Positions 26,260 to 34,637 of a DNA stretch of 64,000 nucleotides are shown here, piece by piece. Source of the DNA: Candidatus Eiseniibacteriota bacterium (GTDB lineage: Bacteria; Eisenbacteria; RBG-16-71-46); contig JADJLL010000001.1 in assembly GCA_016710095.1 (NCBI GenBank), forward strand, positions 1-64,000. The letters are read 5' to 3'. The notes below the pieces were generated by a model. The model was not told where the DNA came from. It worked only from the letters and a program-made list of their open reading frames with translations, and did not search any database. Positions within the stretch are counted from its first letter, which is position 1, and each line of letters begins with the position of its first letter. The translations under genes were made by a program, and so were the position numbers.

Positions 26260-29200
26260 TCAGCGGACGACGATCAGGCGCTGGGTGAAGGACGACGCGC
26301 CCACGCGGGCACGAACGAAGTAGAGGCCCGAGGCGGCGGCGGAGCCGTCGTCGCGCGCCAGGTCCCAGGTGAGCGTGTGGATGCCGGCGCCGAGCGGCGC
26401 GTGGGCGAGCGTGCGCACGTGGCGACCCGCCACGTCCACGATGCTCACCTGCGCGGCCGAGGAGCGGTCGCCGGTGCCGATCGTCAGTTGGATCGTCGCC
26501 GGTCCCTTCGCCGGGTTCGGCGACGGACGGCCGAGCAGCGAGAGCCGCGGCGCGACCGGCGTGCCGCCGGACGAGGCCGAGACTTCGTTGACGCGCGCGA
26601 GCGTCACGTCGGGCGTGCGGAACGGCGCGTCGCCCGCGGTGAAGCGCAGCGTCGCGATCGTGCCGCTCGCGAACGGTTCGAGCGTCGCCATGGCCACCGC
26701 GGACGTGGCGCCCTCGACTCGGCTCGCCTTGAGCGCGCTGCCGTTCGCGGGCTCGAAGCCCGACAGGAGCGAGGCGTCACCGTTCTCGAGGCGCAGTTCG
26801 AGCGCGTAGCCGGGCGCATCGCCCGTCACCTGCACGGGCACCGACCATTCGGTGCCTTCACGCACGGCGTCGCCGAGCGTCACCGCGAACGTGCCGGTCG
26901 CGCGCTCGACGAACTGCCGCGCCGCGAGCGCGCCGCCGGGCGCTTCGTGCGCGCCGGTCGAGGCCGCGGGGAACGCGGGGATCGCGCCGGCGACCCACTG
27001 CAGGATCAGCGAGCCGTCGAACGCGGTCACGCCGAGCGAGCCGCTCACGTCACCGACGAGCTTCTGCAGCGGCGACAGGCTGATCGCCGACACCGCGTAC
27101 TGCAGCGCGAGCGAGGCGTCGTAGGCGAGGACGAAGCCGTTGAGCGAGATGTCGCCGAGCAGTGGATTCTGGATGCCGCTCGTCGCGAACGGCGTGTAGT
27201 CCACGTTGTTGCTCACGGCGTCGCCGGTGCCGGCGTTGGTGCCGAGGGCGCAGAGGTCCACGGTCGCCGAGGCGTCGTTCGGTCCCGAGGCCGCGCCCCA
27301 CCAGTTGCCGTCGGCGCTCACGCAGAACGCGTTGCCGGTGTTGTTGATGCCGAAGTACTGCTGGCCGTACAGGCTGCAGCCGTGGATCGACGGGTTGCTC
27401 GAGCCCTCGACCGTCACGCCGACGGTGTTGTAGGCGAAGAGCGTCGAGTCGATGGTCGGCGAGGAGTTCACGCAGCGGATGGCGCCCTGCGTGGTGCCGC
27501 TCCCGCCGTAGCGGAAGACGCAGTTGCGGAAGCGCACCTGCGGGTCGATCGCGGTGCCGTCGATCTGGATGTAGCCCCAGTCCGAGAACGCCGGGCTCGT
27601 CGTCGCGCCGTCGCCGTTCGAGTCGCCGCCGTAGAAGTCGTCCTTGTACGAGGTGAACACGATCATGCTGTCCGGCTTCGTGCGGCCTTCGGCGAGGAAC
27701 GCTCGCTGCACGAGGATCGAACTGCCGCCGTAGCCCTTCACCTGGACGCCGGGCTGCATCGTGAGCGTGGCGCCGAGGCCGACCGTGACCTGGCCGTTCA
27801 TGAAGTACGGCATGTTCTGCCGGCCTGCGACCGCGCGGATCTTCCAGAGCACGTCCTGCGCGATGCTCTCGTTGATCACGCCGAGCGCCGTGTACCAGTT
27901 GCCGAGGAACCGGCAGTTGTTGAACACGGGATCACTCACGAGCGACATGAAGACCGGCGTGCCCGATCCCGCCGCCGTGGTCGAGTCGAAGTCGCAGTTG
28001 TTGAACGTGGGCGTCGAGGCGCCCTTGATGTAGGCGGGCGCCGTGTAGTTGCGGGTGAAGATGCAGTTGTTCAGCGTCGGACCGGCGCTCACCAGGTTCA
28101 GCACGCCCTCGGAGTAGCCGCCGTAGCGGAACCGGCAGTGGTCGAAGCGGTTCACGATGTCGTTGCTGACCGCGCTCAGGAAGAAGCCCTGCCAGTTGGC
28201 GGGAGCGGGAGAGGTCGCCGCGCCGTCGCCCATGACGTCCTGACCGAACTGGTCGTCCGCGAGCGACGTGAAGATGATCAGGCTGTCGGGCTTGCCGATC
28301 GCCGAGACGGCGCCATCCACGCCGACGTAGGTGCCGGAGGGATCGTTGAAGATGCGCCCGAACTTGATCACCACGCCCGGATCGATCGTCCACTTGGCGC
28401 CGAAGGCGATGTTGATCGTCGTGGACGGCACGTAGTTGAGGTTCGAGTACGGGCCGATCTTGCCGACGCGCGTGCGCACGTCCTGCGCGATCGTCTCGCC
28501 GAGAATGCCGAGCGCGAGGTACTGAGAGTTCGCGAACGTGATGACGTTGCCGTACGTCGGGCTGCTCACGAGCGACGACACGATCGGGAGCTGCAGGCAG
28601 TTGAGGATGTTGAGCGAGTCGAGCGAGGGCGTGGAGTTGCCCGTGAACGTGAACGCCGTCGCGATCTGGAAGAACTCGAGCCGGGCGAAGCGGGGGCTCG
28701 CGCTGTTCGTCGTGAGCACGCCGCTCGCGTTGCCGTTGCCGCAGAACTGGAACAGGACGTTGCGCACGATGCAGGCGGCGTCCACCGCGGTGTCGTTGAA
28801 CTCGATGCGTCCCCAGTCGCTCGCCTGCGGAGTGCTCGAATCGGTCGGCGTGGTGTCGCCGGCGATCGCGTCGTCGCGGCGCGACGTCATGAAGATGCGG
28901 CCGGTCGTGTTGTTCGAGCCGACCAGGTTCAGCGCGCCGTTCACGTTGAAGACGATGTACGAGCCGCTCGGCTTGATCACGACCTGCGGATCCACCGACA
29001 GCGTGACTCCGCTCGAGATCGTGAGCGTGCCGGTCGGCAGGTAGGCGAACGTCGGGCTCGCCGGATTGCCGACGTTGGGGCGGTACTTGATGCGGCAGTT
29101 CTGCGACAGCGTCTCGGCGATCAGCGCGAGCGCGTTGTAGCCGTTCGTGGTGTACGTGTTGCTCGTGCTGATCTGCGGATCGGACAGCACGCTCATCGCG

Positions 29201-31050
29201 ATCGGCGCGTACGTGAGGTTGTCGAACGTGTCGCCGTCGATGATCGGCGCGCCGTCGCCGTCCACGCGGATGCCGTAGGGCGCCTTGAAGAACGTGGAGT
29301 TCGTGATGCGAGGGCTCGCGCTCGTGATCCAGAGCCCGGCCGGCCAGCTGTCGCCCGTGTAGTAGCCACCGTAGCTGACGCGGCAGTTGTCGAGGATGCT
29401 CGTCGCGTCGTTCGCCGTGCCGGTGAAGCGGATGTACTGCCAGTTGCCCGAAGCCGGCGTGGTCGTGGCGCCGTCACCGTTCGAGTCCTGCGGATTGCCG
29501 ACCTGGTCGTCGTACAGGGACGTGAACACGATCGGGGAGGCCGGAGTGCCGTCCGCGACGAGCGCGCCGTCGCAGACGATGCCGCCGCCCGAGATCTGGT
29601 TCTTGATCACCACGCCCGGATCGATCGTGAGCGTGACGCCGCTCAGGACGTGCAGGTACGAGTTCATGATGTAGTAGGTGAGATTCGTGTAGCCGGCGAT
29701 GTTCTGCTGGTGAAGCGCCGAGTTCACCGTCACGTCTTCACCGTGCAGGCCGATGGCCGTGATCGCGTTCGCGAGGAAGGTCATGCCCGTGATCACCGGC
29801 GTGGCGGCGACCGACTGCAGGACCGGCGTGGACGAGCAGTTGTTGATCGCGACGTTCGTGATCGCCGGGCTGCTCGTGCCGAAGAGCGCGATGCCGTGAC
29901 CGCAGTCCGAGATCAACGAGTTGGAGATCCCGATGTTGTTGTTCGTCATCTGCACGGCGCCGTTCGTGGCGCTGTTGGTGCCGAACTTGAGTCGGCAACG
30001 CTGCAGCGAGCCGGTCGCGCCCTGGGCGAAGACGATCTGGCTCCAGTCGCTCCGATTGGGCGCCTGGATCGAGCCGTTGTTGTCGGTGTCGCCGGGGCTG
30101 CCGAAGTTGTCGTCGTGAATGGACGTGATCGTGATCGTGTCGCCCGCGGCCGCGGTGCCGTTCATCGTCAGGTTGCCGCCGGCGTTGACCGCGATCGCAT
30201 AGCCGGCGACGGGCTTGATCACGACGCCGGGCGCCACCGTGAGGCTGCCGCCCGAGTTGATCGTGAGCGTGCCGAGCAGCACGTAGGTGACGTTCGAGAC
30301 CGGGTTCACGCCGACCGTGGCGCCGCGCTTGGGCAGGTTCGCCGCCGTGGTCAGCGTCGTGCCGCGCAGGCCCATCGCGTCGTAGCCGTTGTTCGCGGTC
30401 GAGAACACGAGGCTCGAGAACACGGGCGCCGCGGTGAAGTCGAGCACGATGGGGGTGAGTGTCGCCGCTTCGATGCTCGTGTTCGCGATCGTGGGCGCCG
30501 CGCTGCCCGAGCAGTCGATGCCGTAGTACGACTTGCGCACGAAGCAGTTGTTCACGTTGTGGCTGCAGCTGAGGAACGTGAGCGCGCCGTAGCTGCTCGA
30601 GCCCGCGTACCGGATGTCGCACCACGTGAGCGCCGAGGAGCCGTCCACGGTGGCGTCGGCGAACACGATGCTGTTCCAGTCGGCCGTCGCCGGCGCGGTC
30701 GTGTTGCCGTCGGCATTCGTGTCGCCGGCCGGGTTGTTGTCGTCCTTGATGGACGTGAAATAGATGTTGTTGCCCGCGGTGCCGACGGCCTGGATCGCTC
30801 CGTTCACGGCGAGCTGGGCGCCCGGGTTGAACTTCACGACCACGCCGGGCTGCACGGTGAGCGTGACGCCGGCGTTGATCACGATCGAGTTCTTCACCCA
30901 GAAGGTGGTGCCGACGACCGTGCCGGTGGGACCCCACGTCGTGTTCGACGTGATGCCGGTCGTGATCGAGACGGTCTGGGCGAAGGCGGCCGTGGCGGAC
31001 GAAAGCAGCGTGAGCAGGACGGCGAGCAGGCACAGGCGGAGCGCGCGCAT
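26260..31050 (-). CDS. Giant secreted right-handed beta-helix protein with dockerin, cohesin-like module and FlgD-like tail
   Basis: An uninterrupted 1,596-residue exported protein. ATG 31050 starts the signal peptide (CLLAVLLTLLSSATAAFAQ). Residues about 25-1290 form six units of about 205 residues, each with LTI/LTV-x-PGVVIK turns and a T-S-x-x-D-D loop, as in parallel beta-helix proteins. A type I dockerin lies at about 1296-1355: GDISLNGFVLAYDASLALQY and GDVSGSLGVTAFDGSLILQW, each with calcium ligands at positions 1, 3, 5 and 12 (D, S, N/S, D). Residues about 1370-1500 look cohesin-like, and the FlgD-like tail ends LYFVRARVGASSFTQRLIVV. Start 31050 is chosen because the signal peptide begins there. 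It leads the operon with the two cohesin-like genes. A polysaccharide-binding or surface-scaffold role is inferred; no catalytic residues were recognised. Confidence 0.85.
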   Translation of the reverse strand: MRALRLCLLAVLLTLLSSATAAFAQTVSITTGITSNTTWGPTGTVVGTTFWVKNSIVINAGVTLTVQPGVVVKFNPGAQLAVNGAIQAVGTAGNNIYFTSIKDDNNPAGDTNADGNTTAPATADWNSIVFADATVDGSSALTWCDIRYAGSSSYGALTFLSCSHNVNNCFVRKSYYGIDCSGSAAPTIANTSIEAATLTPIVLDFTAAPVFSSLVFSTANNGYDAMGLRGTTLTTAANLPKRGATVGVNPVSNVTYVLLGTLTINSGGSLTVAPGVVIKPVAGYAIAVNAGGNLTMNGTAAAGDTITITSIHDDNFGSPGDTDNNGSIQAPNRSDWSQIVFAQGATGSLQRCRLKFGTNSATNGAVQMTNNNIGISNSLISDCGHGIALFGTSSPAITNVAINNCSSTPVLQSVAATPVITGMTFLANAITAIGLHGEDVTVNSALHQQNIAGYTNLTYYIMNSYLHVLSGVTLTIDPGVVIKNQISGGGIVCDGALVADGTPASPIVFTSLYDDQVGNPQDSNGDGATTTPASGNWQYIRFTGTANDATSILDNCRVSYGGYYTGDSWPAGLWITSASPRITNSTFFKAPYGIRVDGDGAPIIDGDTFDNLTYAPIAMSVLSDPQISTSNTYTTNGYNALALIAETLSQNCRIKYRPNVGNPASPTFAYLPTGTLTISSGVTLSVDPQVVIKPSGSYIVFNVNGALNLVGSNNTTGRIFMTSRRDDAIAGDTTPTDSSTPQASDWGRIEFNDTAVDAACIVRNVLFQFCGNGNASGVLTTNSASPRFARLEFFQIATAFTFTGNSTPSLDSLNILNCLQLPIVSSLVSSPTYGNVITFANSQYLALGILGETIAQDVRTRVGKIGPYSNLNYVPSTTINIAFGAKWTIDPGVVIKFGRIFNDPSGTYVGVDGAVSAIGKPDSLIIFTSLADDQFGQDVMGDGAATSPAPANWQGFFLSAVSNDIVNRFDHCRFRYGGYSEGVLNLVSAGPTLNNCIFTRNYTAPAYIKGASTPTFNNCDFDSTTAAGSGTPVFMSLVSDPVFNNCRFLGNWYTALGVINESIAQDVLWKIRAVAGRQNMPYFMNGQVTVGLGATLTMQPGVQVKGYGGSSILVQRAFLAEGRTKPDSMIVFTSYKDDFYGGDSNGDGATTSPAFSDWGYIQIDGTAIDPQVRFRNCVFRYGGSGTTQGAIRCVNSSPTIDSTLFAYNTVGVTVEGSSNPSIHGCSLYGQQYFGINNTGNAFCVSADGNWWGAASGPNDASATVDLCALGTNAGTGDAVSNNVDYTPFATSGIQNPLLGDISLNGFVLAYDASLALQYAVSAISLSPLQKLVGDVSGSLGVTAFDGSLILQWVAGAIPAFPAASTGAHEAPGGALAARQFVERATGTFAVTLGDAVREGTEWSVPVQVTGDAPGYALELRLENGDASLLSGFEPANGSALKASRVEGATSAVAMATLEPFASGTIATLRFTAGDAPFRTPDVTLARVNEVSASSGGTPVAPRLSLLGRPSPNPAKGPATIQLTIGTGDRSSAAQVSIVDVAGRHVRTLAHAPLGAGIHTLTWDLARDDGSAAASGLYFVRARVGASSFTQRLIVVR
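27630..30760 (-). repeat. Six tandem beta-helix units, about 205 codons each
   Basis: A motif T-S-x-x-D-D followed by D-x-N-x-D-G-like residues and then A-x-x-x-W recurs near codons 97, 309, 508, 720, 925 and 1132 (for example TSIKDDNNPAGDTNADGN, TSLYDDQVGNPQDSNGDG, TSYKDDFYGGDSNGDG). Each unit also repeats the strand L-T-V-x-P-G-V-V-I-K. The D/N-rich loops resemble calcium-binding turns. Confidence 0.75.
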
Positions 31051-31232
31051 GAGGGGGCCTCGGGGCGGGAGGACGAAACGCACGTGGGGGTGACCACTGC
31101 TGTGACGACGAGCGAGTCCGGGCGTCACGAGAAAGATCTGGCGTTCCCGGCGCTCGTGGATACTGGTGGGGGCACGCGATGCCCGTCCACGAAATCATCC
31201 GGGAAAACAGCCCGGATCGACGAACTTCCCCC

Positions 31233-31260
31233 TTGCGGGAGATCGGGTGGCGGGGACACT
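31233..31260 (+). promoter_or_regulatory. Possible promoter of the OPT transporter gene
   Basis: TTGCGG at 31233-31238 and GACACT at 31255-31260 are 16 bases apart, 57 bases before the start codon. Match to consensus is moderate. Nothing better was found in the 267-base divergent gap from 31051 to 31317. Confidence 0.3.
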
Positions 31261-31317
31261 CTGTGCGCCCACTTTCGTCCGTCTTGCCGCAATCGCCACT
31301 TTCCGAGGGGTGCTTCC

Positions 31318-33360
31318 TTGTCTGAAACGCCGACGGCCGACGAAACCGCACAGAAAAAGCTCACGCCCGAAGAAATCGAGCGCCACTGGTTCGAGAACGT
31401 CTACCAGGGCGACAAGATGAAGCAGTTCACGGCGCGCGCCGTGATCATGGGCATGATGCTCGGCATGGTGATGGTGTGCTCGAACGTGTACGTCGGGCTC
31501 AAGGCCGGTTGGAGCATGGGCGTCGCGATCACGTCCTGCGTGCTCGCCTACCTCACCTTCCAGCTGCTGCAGGCGACGATCGGGCCGCTGCTGGTCAAGA
31601 TGCACGGCGTGCCGGTGATCGGCGGGTTCTTCCGCTGGATCTGGCCGGACAACCACTATTCGATCCTCGAGAACAACTGCATGCAGTCGACGGCTTCGGC
31701 CGGCGGCTCCATGACGAGCGCCGGGCTCGTGAACGCGATCCCCGCGCTCATGATGCTGAGCGCGACCGCGATCCCCGCGACGTTCGAGGCGCGCTGCTTC
31801 GCGCTCATTCCGTGGGTCGCGATGATCTCCGGCCTCGGTGTGTTCCTCGCGATCCCGACCAAGCGCCAGATGATCAACATCGAGCAGTTGCCGTTCCCGA
31901 GCGGCAAGGCCGCGGCGACGACGCTCACCGCGCTGCACTCGGGCGGCGAAGAGGCCGCGAAGCAGGCGCGCGCGCTCGGCATCTCGGGCGCGCTCGGCCT
32001 CGCGATCACGTGGCTGCGCGACGCGGGCGACCTCACGTTCATGAAGACGCAGGAGATCGCGAGCGCGCCGGTGTGGGCGCCCGTGAAGGGCTTCTTCTGG
32101 CCCGAGAAGATGCCGTGGCTCAAGCTCCCGCGCATCGAGACCGTGTGGGGCACGGGCGGCATCGCGATCGGCACCTGGAAGGACGCGCCGCTCTACCTGA
32201 ACCAGGTCACGATGTCGCTCGAGGGCTCGCTGCTGTTCGTCGCCTCGGGCGCGATCATGAGCTTCCGCCAGGCGTGGAGCCTCATGCTCGGCGCGGTGGT
32301 CAACTACTGCATCCTCGCGCCGCACTTCCTCAACGAGGGCGTGATCGAAGCCGCGAGCTTCCGCAAGATCTCGTCGTGGTCGCTCTGGACCGGCGTTCCC
32401 ATGATGGTGACGTCGGGCCTGCTGCTCTTCTGCCTCAATTGGAAGTCGGTCGCGCGCGCGTTCGGCACGATCGCCCAGTTCCTCGGCAAGAAGGCCGACG
32501 CGAACGATCCGATGGACAAGATCGAAGTGCCCGGCTCGTGGTTCGTCGCGGGCTACGTCGGCTGCGGCACGGGCTGCGTGCTGCTCGGGCATCACCTGTT
32601 CGGCATCCAGTACTGGATGGGCATCATCGCCGTGCTCGCGACGTTCCTGCTCGTCGTCGTCTCGACGCGCGCGACGGGCGAAACCGACATCACGCCCGTC
32701 GGCCCGCTGAGCAAGATCACGCAGCTCACGTTCGGCGCGATCGCGCCGGGCAACGTGCCCACGAACCTCATGACGGCGAACATCACCGCCGGCGCGACGA
32801 GCCACGCGGGCGACCTGCTCACCGACCTCAAGAGCGGCTACCTGCTCGGCGCCAATCCGCGCCGGCAGTTCCTCGCCCAGTTCTTCGGCGTCATGGCCGG
32901 TTCGCTGATCGTGGTGCCGGTCTACTTCATCCTCATTCCGGACGCGTCCGCGCTCGGTGGCGAGAAGTGGCCCGCGCCCGCGGCGCTCGTGTGGCGCGGC
33001 GTGGCGGAGCTGCTCGCCAAGGGCGTCGAGGCGTTGCCGATCACGGCGCGCTGGGGACTGCTCGTCGGCAGCATCCTCGGCATCATCCTGCCGCTGCTCG
33101 AGATCAAGTTCCCCAAGGCCAAGCCGTACATCCCGTCGGCCACCGGCCTCGGGCTGGCCTTCACGATCAACGGCTTCAACTCGATCAGCATGTTCACCGG
33201 CGCCTGCATCGCGCTCCTCCTTTCGAAGTACGCCAAGCAGTGGCACGAGCGCTACACGGTGCCCGTTTCGTCCGGCATCATCGCCGGCGAAAGCCTCATG
33301 GGGGTGGCCATCGCGCTGGTCACGGCGCTGCCCAACCTCGCCGCGATGCTGAAGAAGTAG
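31318..33360 (+). CDS. OPT-family oligopeptide transporter
   Basis: A 680-residue polytopic inner-membrane protein with about 14-16 helices. It belongs to the OPT superfamily (proton-coupled uptake of oligopeptides or metal chelates): the first helix block FTARAVIMGMMLGMVMVCSN then VYVGLKAGWSMG is the family hallmark, as are QTAS-like ENNCMQSTASAGGSMTS, IEQLPFPSGKAAATTLTALH and a late GLGLAFTINGFNSISMFTGA. A soluble N-terminus of about 35 residues precedes the first helix. TTG 31318 is chosen because the frame has no better start near the conserved N-terminus and GAGGGG lies eight bases upstream. The next gene begins 25 bases downstream on the same strand, so they may share a transcript. Substrate cannot be deduced. 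Confidence 0.93.
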   Translation: MSETPTADETAQKKLTPEEIERHWFENVYQGDKMKQFTARAVIMGMMLGMVMVCSNVYVGLKAGWSMGVAITSCVLAYLTFQLLQATIGPLLVKMHGVPVIGGFFRWIWPDNHYSILENNCMQSTASAGGSMTSAGLVNAIPALMMLSATAIPATFEARCFALIPWVAMISGLGVFLAIPTKRQMINIEQLPFPSGKAAATTLTALHSGGEEAAKQARALGISGALGLAITWLRDAGDLTFMKTQEIASAPVWAPVKGFFWPEKMPWLKLPRIETVWGTGGIAIGTWKDAPLYLNQVTMSLEGSLLFVASGAIMSFRQAWSLMLGAVVNYCILAPHFLNEGVIEAASFRKISSWSLWTGVPMMVTSGLLLFCLNWKSVARAFGTIAQFLGKKADANDPMDKIEVPGSWFVAGYVGCGTGCVLLGHHLFGIQYWMGIIAVLATFLLVVVSTRATGETDITPVGPLSKITQLTFGAIAPGNVPTNLMTANITAGATSHAGDLLTDLKSGYLLGANPRRQFLAQFFGVMAGSLIVVPVYFILIPDASALGGEKWPAPAALVWRGVAELLAKGVEALPITARWGLLVGSILGIILPLLEIKFPKAKPYIPSATGLGLAFTINGFNSISMFTGACIALLLSKYAKQWHERYTVPVSSGIIAGESLMGVAIALVTALPNLAAMLKK

Positions 33361-33384
33361 CCCCCGGGGGCCGAAGTTCAGGTC

Positions 33385-34545
33385 ATGAAGACCGCCGCCG
33401 TCTCGATGTTCCTGCTGGCCGCCCTCGCCGCCGCCGTTCCGGCGCGCGCGCAGGGCGTGTCCATGGTGCCCGACTCCGCCGCCGACCACGCGCTCTACGA
33501 GCGGCTGTCGGGGCTCGTGATGGCGTCCTTCGACAGCCTGCGCGGCGGGTTCGTGCGGCGCGACGGCACGCCGTCCGAGGCGGCGATCGAGCTCGCGCTG
33601 CTGCGCGGGCGCGACGGCGATTCGCTCGCGGCGCGGCGCGGCCGGTACACGCTCGCGTGGACGCGCGCGCTGCTCGACACCGTGGGCGGCGGCTACGTGA
33701 ACTCGCTCAAGGACCGCGATCCGGCGCACCCGCGCTTCGAGAAGCTCACGAGCTTCAACGCCCGCCGTCTCGAGCTGCTGCTGCTCGCGCCGGGCACGGC
33801 CGGCGACGCCGAGAAGCGCGTCGTGGACTACTTCGAGCGCGTGCTCGTGGAGCCGCGCGGCGGTTTCCTCACCGGGCAGGGCGGCTCGCAGGATCTCGAG
33901 CCCGAGGCGAACGGCCTCGCACTGCAGGCGTGGTGGCGGCTCGGCGTGAGCGACGCGGATTCGACGCGGCGCGCGTTCGCGTGGAAGAGCGGCGAGCAGG
34001 TGTGGAACGTCTGCCGGGACGCCGAGTTCGGGCTCGTGCGCAAGGACACGTGGGGCAAGATCCGCGAGCCCTCGCTGCTCGCCGACCAGGTCGAAATGGG
34101 GCGCGCGTACCTGTTCGCGTGGCGCGCGACCGGCCGCGACACCGACCTCGTGCGTGCGCGCGAGCTGGCGCTGCTCGTCTGCGCCCGCTTCGAGGACGGC
34201 GCGCGCGGCGGCTTCCGCAACGAGTTCGCGGGTGAGCGCTTCGGCAAGTCGCGCCGCTCGCCGCGGCCGTTCGAGGACAACGCGCGCGCGGCGCGCTTCG
34301 TCATGGAACTCGCGAACGCCACGAACGAGCCCGTGATCGCCGGCGCCGCGCGCCGCACGTGGGCCGCGTTCGCGAGGCAATGGGACAAGCCGCGCCTCGA
34401 CGTCGCCGAGTGGGCGCTCGCGGTGCGCGCGTCGTTCGCCGACGACACTCCGCCGCGTTCGCGCTGGGGCGTGCCCGAGCCGAAGCCCGCGTCGAAGCCC
34501 GCCGTTCCCGCGAAGAAGAAGACCGTGAAGGGCAAGCGTCGCTGA
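33385..34545 (+). CDS. Secreted alpha-helical protein (six-hairpin glycosidase-like), lysine-rich tail
   Basis: A 386-residue protein with a clear signal peptide (SMFLLAALAAAVPARAQG). The mature part is rich in paired helices with repeated G-G-F/Y elements: LRGGFVRRDGTPSEAAIELA, VGGGYVNSLKDRDPAHPRFE, PRGGFLTGQGGSQDLEPEAN and ARGGFRNEFAGERF. This resembles the alpha/alpha-toroid half of DUF255/YyaL-like and related proteins, without the thioredoxin domain. I do not recognise catalytic residues, so the function is unknown. The last about 20 residues (SKPAVPAKKKTVKGKRR) are strongly basic, like the tail of the UDP-glucose dehydrogenase at 40.2-41.5 kb. It follows the OPT transporter by 24 bases and precedes a promoter for the polysaccharide locus. 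Confidence 0.7.
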   Translation: MKTAAVSMFLLAALAAAVPARAQGVSMVPDSAADHALYERLSGLVMASFDSLRGGFVRRDGTPSEAAIELALLRGRDGDSLAARRGRYTLAWTRALLDTVGGGYVNSLKDRDPAHPRFEKLTSFNARRLELLLLAPGTAGDAEKRVVDYFERVLVEPRGGFLTGQGGSQDLEPEANGLALQAWWRLGVSDADSTRRAFAWKSGEQVWNVCRDAEFGLVRKDTWGKIREPSLLADQVEMGRAYLFAWRATGRDTDLVRARELALLVCARFEDGARGGFRNEFAGERFGKSRRSPRPFEDNARAARFVMELANATNEPVIAGAARRTWAAFARQWDKPRLDVAEWALAVRASFADDTPPRSRWGVPEPKPASKPAVPAKKKTVKGKRR

Positions 34546-34567
34546 CGCCCGAACCCGTCCGTACGCG

Positions 34568-34596
34568 TTGACGCTTCCCGGACGACCGCCTACTTT
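34568..34596 (+). promoter_or_regulatory. Promoter at the start of the polysaccharide locus
   Basis: TTGACG at 34568-34573 and TACTTT at 34591-34596 with a 17-base spacer. The transcript would start near 34603, about 35 bases before the ATG of the GDP-sugar dehydratase-like gene. Confidence 0.6.
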
Positions 34597-34637
34597 CGCG
34601 CCACCCTCGTCACCCACCACCCCACACCGGAGCACGC

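Noticed and set aside
26377..31317. A very long plus-strand open frame running opposite to the beta-helix gene and into the OPT transporter frame
   Set aside because: It is the antisense of a clearly coding gene in high-GC DNA, has Arg/Ala-rich composition without family motifs, and only becomes real protein at TTG 31318.
31195..34635. A 1,146-codon minus-strand open frame opposite the OPT transporter and its neighbour
   Set aside because: Both plus-strand genes have family motifs or signal peptide and ribosome-binding sites; the antisense frame has neither.
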